Shown in pieces: positions 43,665-57,407 of a stretch of 64,000 bases of DNA. Location: the NCBI GenBank assembly GCA_029990175.1, contig JARKIP010000035.1, positions 40,686,001 to 40,750,000 on the forward strand, in the 5' to 3' direction. A model generated the notes under the pieces. That model made no database searches. It saw nothing but the letters and a program-made list of their open reading frames with translations, and was not told where the DNA came from. The stretch's first letter is position 1, and each line of letters begins with the position of its first letter. A program made the position numbers and the translations under genes. This DNA is from Petunia secreta. Taxonomy: Eukaryota; Streptophyta; Magnoliopsida; Solanales; Solanaceae.

Positions 43665-46600
43665 TAATATCCTTCTATTTTTTGCTCTCTTTTATTTTTT
43701 TTTCTTTTATGCTGAAAATTGGTGAACAACATGCCTATTTTCGATTATCATGCTAAAATTCCATGCCTATTTTTAGTTATTTTAGTATGATTGTTACAAA
43801 AAAGCTCCTTTTATCCATATAGTATGACAAAATTGCCTAGAAGCAAATTATATTAAAGCGAGTCATTTGCATGACTGTTTGGATTGTTTCAAGTTAGTTA
43901 AGCATCGATCATGTTTTGTTTCTGAATAATAAGTTGATAAGCGTCTGCCCATTTGGTGAAGTTGTTGCCGAAAATTTTGTTTTGGTTTGCTACGTATACA
44001 TGGAATTGGTTGCTGCCTTCTATTATTTATGCCTATATACACACTTATACAGTTTTTGCTCAAGTGAAAAGAAGCGTTTTGCTATATATTAGAATATATT
44101 ACTTCATAAATTTATCATTATATGATGCATGTATACATATATATTTACTATTTGTTTTCTTTATTGTCTAAATTGGTTGGGATTGATACTCTTTCCTTAT
44201 ATTGAAAACCAAAATATCTTCCCTTTTCCCTTTATATAAACACAAAATTCTTTATCCTTTTAGAAGAGATTCTCCTTTAAAATTTGAATTTTGAATTCTT
44301 TTTCCTTACAACTACACCACCTCTTTATACTATAAATAAGACTTCTTTTTCAACCAAAAGGACACCTTTTAGCGTCTCTTCTCTCTACATCTTATACACC
44401 ACACAGAGACACTGAAAACTCTCTCAACTTTCTCTGAAAAGGCTCACAGCCCCTCCTCTCTTCTTTGAAAAGCAAGAACGCATTTTCCTCTTTTCTCTAG
44501 AAGTTATGTGTCCTTTTTCTTGCTTTACTAAAAAGCAAAGCTGTGTTTGTTACTACTACAACGCGTTTCAAGTTCAAGCTACTTATTTACTTTATTTTTT
44601 GTCCATATTGTTTGCTGTCAAGGTTAGTTTTCTTCAACTAAAGTCTTCAGAGAGTTTTGTGTGATAGGGCATACAAAATATGTCTGTTTGTTTTGGTTAT
44701 TGAATGATATATATCATGTTGCATAGCTGCCTTTATTATGCCTATTTGGACTCCTACTTGGAGTCAGTACTAACTTCTTTTGGAAGGATTTTGAGATAGT
44801 CAAAGGGCTATACTCTTGCTAGTAAATCATAACATGAACTTGAGGTATAAGTTGAATAATTAAGGTTCAACAGAGAACTTGTGAAGCAAAGGGATAAAGG
44901 CCCTTCTTCTTATCCTTTCTCTTGAATTTTTCATGTAACTAGAAGTTGAGCTTTGATATATATTTGTTCGGATATATTGCATGTACTAAGCACCATAAGG
45001 TGCCATAGTAGCCTAGGACAGGTGCAAGTAGCAAGTGCTGCAATGTGCAGTTAAAATAAAGCTAAACAGGGGGCCATTTCTTAAACTTGACTGTTTCTGA
45101 AAATATAGGATCCGCAATCTGAAGTTGAACAGGGTAGTTTAAATCAAATTTGTAATAGGGGTATTTTCTGCATAAAATCTGAAAAGAGCTAAAAACACAA
45201 CACTATATGAAATTTGGATTATTTCTGCAAAATGGAAATCTGAAACTCAATTTTAAAACCAGGCTGTTTATGCAATTCAATTTTGATGTCTTAAGTGTAA
45301 TAGGGCTATTTTAAAACTTAATCCAGTGGAGGATACTTTCTATAAAATAAGGAAAGTGGTTGAAACTGAAATTCAATTTTGAAACTAGCCTATTTCGGCA
45401 ACAGGCTAAGATCTGAAGAATATTTTAAAACTTGGATGTTTGCACAAGTTTAAAATTCTGAATATGTTTTTAAGAAAATCTATACTTATTGTTTTAAATC
45501 TCTCCGAGCTAATTAATAGTTTGTGAGGGGTTTAGGACTTTGGAGGTCTTGTCTTTAAAACTATACAATTTTCTTTACTAAAAGTTAATTCTTATATCTT
45601 TTGCTTATTGTTACTACCTATTAATATTTTATCATGTTACTCTTTACTTTATTTATATATATGAGTTTATTATTTGCTTACTATACTATATATATTGGTA
45701 ATTTTCTTTTCTCAATGTGTTATGTATTAAGCTATATATACTTTACATACATACATATCTATGAGCTTTAAACCGATCTATTTTAAATGCGACCTCACAT
45801 TAAAGTCGCCACCGAAGTCAACGGTATGCGACAATCAATGTCACAGTGCCATCTTTTAGTGGCACACGTTTTTTATACTATATATTTCCTCCTTATTTTT
45901 TGTCACTTAAAAATTAACTTTGTGTTAATACTGGTTAATTAGTTAATTTATGTCAGAATTATGCAAACTCTATGCTACATGTGCAATATGGCTTAAGTAT
46001 TAAAATGTTTATGCAAAACCATTCTAAACTCTTTTTTAATTACTTTGAAACGACTGATTTACAGAAATATGCTACGGGAACAAATGGTTTGCCTTTTTAT
46101 CCGCGCTAATAAATGTTTTGCAAAAATGCCTCCGTTAAGGTATAATGAAAAAAATCCCGAAGGAAATACCTCTGTCAAGTTTTTAGGTCAGGGGCAAGAC
46201 TTGCTTTTATATCTCTCTGCTTTTCAATACTTATCCCTCAAGTGTTGACAAAAGGCAATACTTGCCGCACTTGGTCGTAAAAGCGAAGACTTGCCTTGAC
46301 CCCTCTCTGTTTGCCAACACTTACCCTTAAAGTGTTAGCAAAAGGCAACACTTGCCGCACTTGGTCGTAAATCTTGGCAATTGCCAAAACTTGCCCCTTC
46401 CAGTCTTTCCCTGCATTCTCGCCATATAACTTGAAGTATTGACAAAACAATACTTTCCTTTGAAGTTTCGGCAATTGCCAAGACTTACAAGAATTTTGCC
46501 TTGAAATCTTGACTCCGAGCAAAAAAGGGTCTTTTGCTAAAACATTTCTTAGCGCGGGCATTTTTGCAAAACCACTCCTTATGGAGGGCACGCGGTGAAA

Positions 46601-48222
46601 TTCTTTGCTTTGAAACGGTCCTAATATTTTGAATTTGAGTCTTCTGCAGAATTGTCCCCAATTTAAGATATAATTGCATATTTAATCACATTTCGAGGGG
46701 ATAGATCAATTTTAGGCTGGAATTGTGGACATAATCTCGAATTGAACCTCTCATTTTGTAACTTGCTTGTTTACTTTTATTCTAGTTTATTTGTGCACCA
46801 TGATATATTTTTACATGCTTTATTTAGTTTTTGTCCCTTTTAGTTAAAATTGTCCATCCTAAACTTAATTATAGAAATCGGCCGGGAACTATATTTGTGG
46901 AACTTAGGAGATACCTAACCCCTTCCTTCTAGATTAACCTGAACACTTACCTGAATCTCTGATTAGTAGACCAACCTGGAGTTATATTTTAAATTAGTTA
47001 GAAGTATTTTTAGGTGACCTATTTCGCCTAGTTAAATAACTTATTAGGTGGCGACTCCAAAACTCTAACTCCAAATGAGTTACCCAAGTCAGAAACTACT
47101 TTTACGGGCGCGCGGTCTGGAGGTAAAAAGTGGGTTGCGACACCCACCATCACCGCTTAACATCAAGGTAAGAGTCTACCTTCCCATCAACATCACTTCA
47201 AGGTGGGAGCTCAAATACCTACTAACATCATGAATACAAAATATTAGGGTTTTCTTTTCCTTCAAAAAGAGCACTCCAAATAAGGAAATTACAATGCAAG
47301 GCCCCTATTTTTTTAATACATTGGTATAGCACGTTGCCTATTTTTGAAATTTGGCCTATCCTACAAAAAAAAAAAAAAAATCCTAGCTGTCATTTTCCCC
47401 CTCCGCCGCCACTGTTCCATCGGTTGCCAACATGCCACCCTCCCGCCACCCGCTGCCGGAAAATTTAAATCGCCGGATTTTCACCAAAACTTTTTATTAT
47501 TTCAGCAGAGTTATTTTTTCGGTTTTATTTATATCACTATTTTTAACAAGTTTATACAAACAAATCTATCGAAAAAAATTATACATGTATATATATAGAG
47601 TAATGCATATATGATGTGTTGGTATTTTACTCGCATACTTAGCACTTTTGGACTAGCTTTTTAGTCTTTTAGCCTAAAATTATATGCAAATCTTATATAA
47701 TCTCCATTTTTCAGATTGTTGATATTGTACAATATTTACAAGCCAAAAGAAGTTGAAAAAGTACATCAAAAAGTGAAAAATTGGCTACAAATTGAAGACA
47801 GGAGATAGTGCTGGAGTGGATGGAGCGGCCCCCGCCGATTGATGTCGGGCATATTTATATGTGTTATGATGTTAATTTACTCCTAATTTTACTATCCTTT
47901 GGGTACTACTGTGATTAAATATGCCCTACTAAGTTTAATTCTTGATTCTATACTAATTGGGTGTTACTTTATTTATTAGGGACAATTGAAGTTGATATAT
48001 TGAGCTAGTTAGAGAAATTGCACGTGGTTGGGACGAGAGATGGAGAATGGAAGTATTGAGAATATATTGTAGCAAGATTTGGGCTATAACAATGGAGCTT
48101 GGCGCGAACCGGAAACTAGCACAAAAAGGAACAAGGAAAACATGAAGGATTGGTATAGCAACCTTGTTACGTGAAGGTGTTGGCCTAAACTCTATCCTAG
48201 TTTGACCAGGACATGGACAATT
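43665..48222. other. repeat debris, possible large Gypsy LTR; no gene seen
   Basis: A TATA-type box 'ctataaataagac' at about 44331 is followed by a C/T-rich leader-like segment; 45780-45860 has 'gtcgccaccgaagtc', and 47045-47150 has 'aggtggcgactccaa' and 'gggttgcgacac'. These phrases are typical of the large LTRs of the Tat/Ogre branch in Solanaceae, but no ends, primer site or coding region can be fixed. 46190-46500 has tandem-like repeats with AAAGGCAACACTTGCCGCAC, listed separately. Confidence 0.35.
46190..46500. repeat. imperfect tandem repeat with the GGCAACACTTGCC core
   Basis: Two copies of 'gcaaaaggcaa(t/c)acttgccg' followed by 'cacttggtcgtaaa' start near 46247 and 46335, each preceded by 'cttatccctcaagtgtt' or 'cttacccttaaagtgtt'. 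Further half copies ('cttggcaattgccaaaact') follow. The core is shared with the minisatellite at 19288-19640. Confidence 0.6.
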
Positions 48223-48864
48223 TCTTTTTTTTTTTTGGTAAATGGAGGATTTATATTATAACTAAGATGTAGATACATTAGTAGTAAAAATGTTAGTGAC
48301 ACTATTATGATCAAAGCTAAATTTCCTATTACATGCATTAAGTAAAATAGTTCTAGATTAAGTAGTAGCGTCTCTATCAAGTTGGTCTTCCTTGCTAAGT
48401 TGATCCGACGGGCGCAAGATTCTTCACAACTGATTCTTCATAGGTAGTTGGAGTTCTTGTCTTGACAAAAAGTGGGCAACCCTATTAGCTTCCATAAAAT
48501 TGTGCCAACCACTGGGTTCTCCAAGTACCTAAGGGCGAACCTGTATTCAGAAAGAATGTTAGCATAAACAGGATTATCATGTTCTAAAAGGTGGAAGACC
48601 TCTATTGAATCTGTGTCAATTTTAAGAGTGCATAAATGATTTTGTTGAGCAACTTGAAGACCCACATAAAGGGCCATAAGCTCCATATACGTGCATGAAT
48701 GTCATGTGATGTTCAAGCAGTATCCAAGTATCCAAGTACCATGGGCATCTCTAAAGACACCCCCTATGCCTCCATAATTACCCATTGCATAAAAAGCGCC
48801 ATCAATATTCATTGCACAAAAATTGTCATCAATATTTAATTTAAAGGAAGCTATACGGGGTGGT

Positions 48865-49755
48865 TCCCATCTAAACAAAATTGTTTTGATTACGTCTAGA
48901 TGTTTTTGCTTTTCAGTAAAAAATTTGTATTCAAGTGCCCTCATGGTAACCAAATTGGTTGAAGAATTATCGTAAATATTATGGTTTTTATTTAACCAGA
49001 GATATCATATGACAAATAGGAATAATTCAGTCCATGAATCTTGTACATTTTTATTGGAAGTTGTCAGAAAGAACCAAAGATAATGTTGAACTTCAGCCAC
49101 CGTATTTATAGAGCAGCTAAGCACATGCCAAATTTGGATGGCTATCATGCACTCCATCAATATATATTGAGTTGTTTTGAGATGTTGACAAATATGACAA
49201 TGTGGATTGGTCTGTATTCCTATTTTATTAAGGTAGGCCAGTAGGCAATCTTTCATGTTGAATTTGCCATAGCAGAAACTTGTTCCCATCTAAACTAAAA
49301 AGCTATAAGGGGTGGTTTCCATCTAAACTGAATTGTTTTGATTGCATCTACATGTTTTTGCTTTTTAGTAAAAAATTTGTATTCAAGTGCCCTCATGGTA
49401 ATCAAATTGGTTGAAGAATTATTGTAAAGGTTATGGTTTCTATTTAACCAGAGATGTCATATGACAAATGGAAATTATTCAGTCCATGATATAGGTAAAT
49501 CTTGTATATTTATATTGGGAGTTGTCAGAAAGAGCCAAAGATTCTTTAATCAATGTTGAACTTCAAGCACCGTGTTTATAAAGCAGCCAAGCGCATGCCA
49601 AATTTAGATGGCTATTAGGCACTCCATGAAAATATGTCGAGTTGTTTCAAGATGTTGACAAATATGACAATATGGATTGGTTTGTATTCTTATTTTATTA
49701 TGTTAGGCCTTGTAGGCAATCTTTCTTGTTTAATTTGCCATAGCAGAAACTTGAT
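48865..49755 (-). repeat. tandem duplication of about 440 bp inside the LINE
   Basis: 48865-49300 and 49311-49755 align from end to end: both contain 'catgtttttgctttt', 'aatttgtattcaagtgccct', 'taaccagagat', 'gccaaatttggatggctat' and 'ttgccatagcagaaacttg'. The copies differ by many substitutions and small indels, so the duplication is old. It repeats the zinc-binding segment between reverse transcriptase and RNase H. Confidence 0.85.
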
Positions 49756-50599
49756 TTTTGGTAATGTATGCAAATCCCAAATCCAAGTGAAGTTGGTGTT
49801 ATGGGTGTAATGTGTCCTAAGTAATGGATATAAAGACTTGGTGGAGAATAAGTCATTTGTAGTGAGAGCCCAGTACGGTTGGTCTTGTGCCTCAGTTTGG
49901 GCTGGAAAGAGGATGGATTGAATGACATCAATAACAGGAGATGGAAGATTAAAGGTGAGATTATGAAAATCCCATGAACCATTATTCCTAAGTTGTATAA
50001 CAGTCAGATTTTTTTTCAATGAGTGAAAGAGGTCCATTAATGAAAGATCTAAAGGGTGGAAGAGTTGGGATCTATTTGTCTATCTCCCTTCCTTGCAGAA
50101 TACCTTTTTTACATAAGTCCCATCCCTTTTCCACATTTTTCCAAACAAAAAATAGTGGGAAAGGGCGCATATTTAACTTGTATTTTTTTAGAAGCAAAGC
50201 TGCCCAAGGGAGATCTGGTTCCATAAAAACCTTCCAAGATAATCCAGCTAGCATTACCAAATTCTTATGGTTAGAATGTTTTATATCTAGACCACCTAAG
50301 TACTTAGGTTGAGTTAAGGTGTCCCAACTAAGATAATGCAGTTTCCTATGAGTTATAGTAGATCCCCAATAAAATCTCTTGGACTTTATCAATTTGATCA
50401 TAAACCTTTTTAGGTAGATAATGATATTGCATTATGTAATTTGAGATGTCATTTAAAGTTGTCTTAGCTGAAGTCACATGCCCTGCAAATGTAAGAAAAT
50501 TTGATTTCCAGTTGCTAGCCTTTGGGCCATGTTATCTATAATAGGCTGAAAATCATAAGCTTTAGGTTTTTTATTCAAAATGGGAAAATCCATGTATTC

Positions 50600-50756
50600 A
50601 CCAAAGTAGAGCTAACAACGTAATTAAGGATTGAAGGTATTTACGTGGACCGAGGGTGTTATGGGACTAGTTCCCTGCAGCTACTTTGGTGGTAGTTCGA
50701 GATACGTCTTACTTGTATCTCGTTTTTATCGCTTCCGTGTTTACCTACATCACCTT
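50600..50756 (+). mobile_element. short LTR fragment inside the LINE
   Basis: The right end reads 'tttttatcgcttccgtgttt' followed by 'acctacatca', matching the end of the LTRs at 32975 and 39311 (ttttatcgcttccgtgttttccctgcatca pattern). It interrupts the LINE directly after the GIRQGD motif, and the LINE sequence that should follow is partly missing. The left border is uncertain. Confidence 0.45.
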
Positions 50757-52527
50757 GTCTAATACCTCGAGATGGGGAGAAGTATTCTGTATGGGTACCA
50801 TTAACCATGACTATAATCTTGCTAGAAGTAAGACAAGACATTATAAGTTTTGTAATGTTAGTATGGAATTTAAAATATTTGACTGTACGAAAACTAAAGA
50901 CTATTCTAGTCTGTCAAAGGTTTTTTCGAGGTCAATTTTAAGAATCATTTTAGCTTTCAAGCCTTTTAATTTTTGAAAATAGTTCATTATTTCTTGAATA
51001 ACAATGGAATTATAAGATGTTCTCCTACCTTTAAGGAAACTAGTTTGGAAAGGGTTGATAAGATGTGGTAGGGATGGTTTCATACGATGAACAATTATTT
51101 TAGTAATAATCTTATAAATTATATTACAAAGACCAATAAGTCAGAAATTCTTAAGGTTGTTAGCATTATGAAATTTTGGGGCCACAGATAGATAGGTGTG
51201 GTTGATAAAATATGGGATTTCATAGGTCATAAAAACCTCACGGTAAAACTGAGTAAAAGTAGGGCCCACCATATCCCAATTATTTTGATAAAAGAAAAGA
51301 TGGAGACCTTTGTAAAGCTTGAAAGAGAATATTGTCTTTACAATTTCATGACTTTGAAGAGGCCTATCTAAAGAGAATAAATCTACATTATGAAAACTAG
51401 TCGTAGAAGAGATAATATCTGTAAGATTTAAGGAGAGCTGATCAGTTGTGAAAATATTATGGATGTAATTAGGTGCGAGTTGAAAGTTGGTCATGTCCAT
51501 AATTCCAATTGTTATTCTCTTTAAAAAGTATTTTATTAACTCTCCTATGGTTAATTGTGCTATGATGGTAGAATTAAGTGCTGGCATCACCATCATTTAG
51601 CCAATTAATACAGAAGCGCAATTTTCAATAATCCTCTTCCATGACAAAAATATTATTATAGTCTATCATAAGATCCTTTTTCAATTGTTGAAGATAGGAG
51701 ATTGTATGATATTGGATTGATCTTTGAATACCACAAATTCTGGCCAACAATCATTTTTAGTTTTGGATAATATTACCAAAAGTTTGTTGGCTCCATAATT
51801 TAATAGAATCAGTAAAATGAGGAATAGCATCTTTTAGGGATGTATTAGGCCAACTAGATTGAACTTTTGAAGCAAATTCCAGGTGAGAACACCATAATTT
51901 TTCTAGCCGAAAAGGTTTTATGTTTGGTGTTATATGGTATTTAATACTAATATTAATCAGTAATGGGGTATGATCAGAATATGTTTTAGGTAAATGAGTG
52001 ATAGCCACATCAGGGTATATTTGAAGTCATATATCATTGGTGACACAACGGTCTAGTCTTTCCAAAATTAGACCCCATGAATGTCGTCTATGGTTTGATC
52101 AAGTAAATTTAGCCCATTTGAAACCTAAATCTAACAGATTACAATAAACTTAAACACTTGAGCAAAACCAATTTGTCTTCTACTATTTATAGGCCGACCA
52201 CCCCACTTTTCCTCCCGAGATAAGATATCATTAAAATCCCCACCCATAAACCATGGCCCCTTACAACTATCATAAATATCACATATATTTTTCCACAGAG
52301 ACAAACGTTTTACTAAATTAGGGCTAGCATAAATAGCAAATAAAAGCCATGGATAGTGGTTTGGGAGTACCTTAACCATATCATGTATCTCCTGATCAGT
52401 CACTTTAATGGCATATAAAGTTAGCCTACTTGTTTTCCAAAGAACCACGATACCCCATATTTTCTTTGTGCAGGGATTTCAACCATCTAATTAAAGTGGT
52501 ATAAATTTCTATGAGCCATGGACAATT

Positions 52528-54870
52528 AATTTAACTCAAGTCATTCTTTGGAGTATAAATATAAAATATTATACATTATATAGGGGAGGTCACGTTGGCA
52601 GACTTTTGACATTGCTGCCTGAGGATAACGCAACAGCACCATGCTCGAAGCACTCCAACGAGTTTTATTTTCTTTTCTTTTCTTTTCTCCTTAATTTAGT
52701 TTATGTAGTTTATAGTTGTGGGATTCTCCATGAATGTTGATATTCAGATGTTGATTTGATGTTATTAATTTATTATATTGGGTTATTTATTCATATACTG
52801 AGCCTAATTATTTGATTGCTTTATCACTAATTGAATACTATCTATGAACCTAGGGTTGGAATCAAAAGTGAAAACTGTAGGTTGCAATAGGATTGAATAG
52901 AGCGTGTTCCTGAACCTGGGCATCGGAGAATGGTTTCGCGGTTAGAATTGATATATGCCTCACAGTCATGCTTAGTCATTATACAGGAAAAGTAAATGCG
53001 TTCTTGTTAACTCTAATTCCATAGTCATATAGGCGTTAGGTTGGCTTGAATAGGTAAGAAGGGTATCGAAAGAGTCATGTGAGTAATATTAACCCTGTGA
53101 TTAGTAACCCAGGTAAATTAATTTAGTCAGATTAATGGAAGAATTCAACAGGATTGGTAGATGTCTCATAACTCTAGGCTATTATCTCGTCTTGAAATCC
53201 AGAATTGTTTTTTAATTGTTTTAGTTGTTAGCTTAGTTTAATTAGTTAATTTTAGTTAGATAAACTCTAAACTCTTGAAACCTTCTTGTCTAGGTAATTA
53301 AGAATTATTTGATTTAGTTAGTAGTTAATCAATAGTCCTCGTATGAACGATACTTTACTTATCACTTTATTACTTGATCGACCGTGTATACTTGCGTGTA
53401 CATTTGGAGTGACAAGTTTTTGGCGCCGTTGCCGGGGACTTAGAATTAACTATTTTTCTAGATTAGACTTTTACTTTTTATCTATTCATGTTTTTTAATT
53501 TTAGTTTAGTTTATTATTGTATTACTTGTTAACATGACATCTTTTAATGAGAATTGGTCGAATGATGGTCGCTCAAATTTTGATGATCTCTGTCTACTTT
53601 ATGGAGAATCTCACTTGTGGAAAATTTGTGCACTTCTTATAATCTTATGGGACTTTTTATCTAGTTCTTCAACAACCTTTGATTGAAATTGTTGTCAATT
53701 GTATAGTGGTTAGTGGAATGATTGTCCTAAGTGTCGTACTCAGTCCCAAGTAATTTTCTCGATAAACTAACCTTGCTTGTGAGTTTGATAGGAGCAACAA
53801 AGTGCAGAATGCATCAAAATATGATCAGTTTGGGAAGATGGAGCAAGATCAGGAAGAAGAAAGCTCAATTGATAGTAGGAATGAGATTGAGGAACATATA
53901 AGAGACGTCAAAGAGCAAAATAAAAAATATGGAAGAATCATGCAAATGATGTGGGAAAGATTCCAACAAGGTGGTGACGCCGTCCTAGAAGCATGGTTCA
54001 CAATAAGTCTTCTTCAACTATTAATTGATCAAGAAGCTACTAATGAAGCTAGCATTCAAGAAGAATCTCAAATTACATAAGAAAGTGAGTTCCAACAAGA
54101 GAAATATTCTGAAGAAGTGGAGATCGTGAGTGAAACTTGACTAATGGAACAGTCTCAACGATTATATGTATGTGGGGGGGGGGGGTCTTCTTGATGATAT
54201 TGTAAGTGCATCTAGATGCTTTATAGAATGGAAATATGTGCTCAAACAAGAGATCGAGCAATTTGGCTAGGCTATTCATGACTTGGATACGAATTTGCAT
54301 GAACTGATTGAAGCGTATAACACCCAGCTACCAATTATTTTGGATAGGAGATTTGAAGTTGAAGGGATAGAAAAGTTTAAAGCCAAGTTGAGGAGCTAAG
54401 TATAGGTTTCAACCATTTGACCCAATAGTAGGAAAATTGGCACTAGAGTCAAGTGAAGAAGTGGAAAATACATCTTTTAATGATTCTACTATGAGTAAAT
54501 ATGAGCATGTCAAGAATAATGCAACTTTGGAATTGAGGCGCATGGGACCCCAGTCTATGCATTTTTCGACTTTGTGTTTGGGTTGTGACATGAAAATAGA
54601 GCCATCCGAACCAATTGAGGAGGCAAGAAAGGAGGAACAAAGTGCCTATATTATAAAGTTTGTGATGCCTAGGAGACAAAATGACATCCCTCATTTAGAG
54701 GCTAAGAAGTGAAAAATGCGATAATTATTATTTGGTTCTTTTGAATTTGTGCCACCGCACCAGGAGCATAGCCGTAAGCTTGAATGCAATTTGGAAATTC
54801 GATTCATATCTTCGAGGTGGAGGAAAAAGTGATAAGATTATCTACGTTGTGCCGCGATGTTTAATCAAGT
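52528..54870 (+). mobile_element. Athila/Tat-type Gypsy remnant with tRNA-Asp primer site
   Basis: TGGCGCCGTTGCCGGGGA at 53421-53438 is the primer binding site complementary to the tRNA-Asp 3' end that Athila-like elements use. The preceding sequence (to about 52560) should be its LTR; it ends '...catttggagtgacaag'. Downstream frames at 53802-54080 (MQNASKYDQFGKMEQDQEEE, acidic, coiled-coil-like) and 54437-54712 are weakly coding and may be gag remnants or ORFs of a non-autonomous derivative. A run of 13 G lies at about 54173-54185. No pol motif is found. Confidence 0.55.
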
Positions 54871-56613
54871 GCTTCATGGGAGGTAATCCATATTTTTACC
54901 GTATTTTTTAGTTAGTTTTTATGTTTTGTTAAAGAAAAAGAAAAGAAAAAAGTAGAAAAGAAAAGAACAAAAAGAATGGAGTTTTTTTTTTTTGGAACTA
55001 ATATTGTTTTTTATTGTGTATTTACATGTGATGGAGGGCCAAAAAAATGAGCTAAATCAACATGAGAAGAAAAGTGGAACAGGAATTTTCAATATTCCAG
55101 GCCAAACAGCTAGCGATGCCTCACACAAGCTGCTGTGTGGGATCACATTGTGAAAACTTTTAGAAACAGTGTTGTATCACTAAGGCGCTGGCCACTATAT
55201 GGAATGAAAATATCTTGAGACAAGTCTATGGGTCGCATGTGTCCCTGTTTTCTATGGTAAGCATTAGTATTTCACTTTAAACACACATAACAACTTAAAG
55301 AACGAAAGAAACATACAAGTTCAGAAAAACAAAACACTACTTTCTCTTTATTCACTTGGTTGAACACTACTGCCCGTGATTCACCCTCACAACCACAGGT
55401 ATGTTTTTCTTCTCTTCTTCCCGTATATCTCTTCCCCTTTCTTCATTCTATTATAGTTTACTCGGTATGATCCCACCCTTTTCCCCCTCCAAGGGCTAAG
55501 CTCTCATTGCTATTTTCAATGAAGTTTTGGTTAGAAATTGAATTGTTTTGGACTGGTATCTGATTGTAGGGAGTGCAGGGATGCACTATGATCACGAATA
55601 AGCGTAATCTCCTAGAGTTGGGAGGAAAAAACACAAACAAAGTGAGCGTAAATAAGTTGTCCAGTTTTGTGCATATTAACTGTTTGATAAAATTTCCCAA
55701 TGAGAGTGTTGCTAAAGTCAGTAAATTCTGATTAGCCGAGTGACTCATATATGTGGTATGTATATAAATTTAGTAGGGTGATGATCATGGGCAGCATTTA
55801 GGGCACTTTGACACATGATTACACACTTAACACGTCGCCGAGTGCGCATAGACATTGTAAACTGCCTGCTTGTGTTAACTAGCTGTCCGCTCCAATCTTG
55901 TGGCTTCATAACTGATGTTCCATGTCTTTCTTGGTGTAGTCTAATATAATTTTGGGGTGCTCGCACCCCTGTTATGCACCCCTTGCTTGTGTTGAATAGG
56001 AGAATCAGTTAAAGCAAATTAAAGCACGCGTGAGGGAAGTCTTAGTACCTCGTGAGCTATTAAAGGATAAGTATGGGGTACTGTTGAGTTGTTAGTAACA
56101 ATATGCCACCTTTGATGATTTTCAATCTTTCTAAAGAGATAAGGGCACAGTTTCAAATAAAAGGGATAAGGGGCATGGATTTTTGTTATTTTTTGCATAG
56201 TTAACTACATGACTCTTTTGGCAAATTGAAGCATGGGAGCTCATTTACTGAACTCAAACTTGATACACATGCTGATGTGTTTAACTGCCAGGCTCATTAG
56301 AGTTTAACTGGGTGCTTAATGGTTGAAAATACTTAAAAATTGTTAGGCCTTGTGCATTTGGAATAACAGACTGAATGTAGTGAAGTTTGTAAGATGAATG
56401 CTCTCGCTTATGTCCAAAAGTTGTGTGCCTGAGAAGATGATTGTTCCCTGGATGCTACTATTAGAACTGTGTCTTTGTTATACAAATGTAGGATGGATAT
56501 GCTTAAGTTCGCGCCTAGAATTTTTTGTTTGACAGGTTGCCCGAGCACATGTACATTGGATAAGTAGGACCAATAAAGCAGATAAAGGCAAGGAAGCACA
56601 TCCATATAATTCT
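54871..56613. other. no gene recognised
   Basis: Low-complexity A-rich patches and chance ORFs only. It may be the far part of the Athila-type remnant, since no second LTR could be located. Nothing here supports a host gene. Confidence 0.35.
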
Positions 56614-57407
56614 TGGTGCAAGCTAAATCCGAAAAAGAAGCCAAGCAACCGAAAACAACAGCGGAAAGTAAAGATAGAAGTTTGACACAACTTTTCTTGC
56701 TTGAACGACACCGAGGAACTGGTCTCGGCTCGATTCAAGTAGAAGGAAAGAGCACCTAAACTATGCAACAATCCTCAAGAGAACAATGCCTCTTGCAAAC
56801 TGAATGATCAAAGAGGAATTTTTCAATCGGATTCACCGAAAGCCACAAGTTCCGACGACCCCATCGAGTTTGCTCACATCTGAGACTAAAAGAGTAATTG
56901 CTCTCGGCAAATCTCATTCAATAATCAATATCCAAAATCTAGCTGACTTACAATGAAATGTAAAGGAGTATATCACTACTCTAGGGATAAATAGTAAATG
57001 GTCACAGGCGACCAATAGGAGTAAGCTACGCAGGGCTGGATATCTGAGTGTTCGGTCACTCCTTCAACCGAACACTTGAAATTCGAACACTTCAGCTCGA
57101 ACTCTTGACTTCGGTGCTTTTGACTCGGCTTAAGCTGGCTTTAGTAGCGCTTCTTTCGATTGTTTGTTTGATTTACTTTGGCGCCGAGGTTGAGTGCTCG
57201 GTTTGGGTTCGGTCACTCCCTTCTTCGAGCTCAAGTTTATAAATGAAGCCTTCGATCCTTGAGCTCGGCCAATCAGCTTCAGAGTGGTGGTTGCTTTCTC
57301 CCGACCAAGCCAAGTGAATGTGAACATCGTGCAACAGCTTGGCTTGGCTTCGTGTCATCGACCTCGGTGGATCGAACATTTGATCAGCACGTGTTCGGGC
57401 TGCATCA
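56614..57407 (-). repeat. 3' LTR of Gypsy copy 1 (794 bp)
   Basis: Read on the minus strand it begins TGATGCAGCCC at 57407, directly after a purine tract (aagaaggggagga), and ends GCTTGCACCA at 56614. It aligns along its length with the LTR at 61532-62425 (shared 'aaagtaaagatagaag', 'cactatgcaac', 'atcctcaagag'), but lacks the GCGATCGC array of that copy. Confidence 0.8.

Larger units (their letters stand above)
48223..52516 (-). mobile_element. L1-type LINE, 4.3 kb, 5'-truncated, 11-bp target duplication
   Basis: On the minus strand the parts appear in the order of plant LINE ORF2: endonuclease (52448-52131, with GPWFMGGDFNDILSREEK; 52008-51757, with YSDHTPLLI), linker 51596-51141, reverse transcriptase (51083-50901, FLKGRRTSYNSIVIQE and KIDLEKTFDRLE; 50841-50780, SPSRGIRQGD), the segment 50401-50072 (GGLDIKHSNHKNLVMLAGLSW), zinc-binding tail (50037-49690 and 49289-49005) and RNase H (48953-48438, LNIDGAFYAMG and LKIDTDSIEVFHLL). 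CATGGACAATT occurs at both ends (48212-48222 and 52517-52527) and an A tract ends the minus strand at 48223-48236. Many frameshifts and stops make it inactive. Confidence 0.9.
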
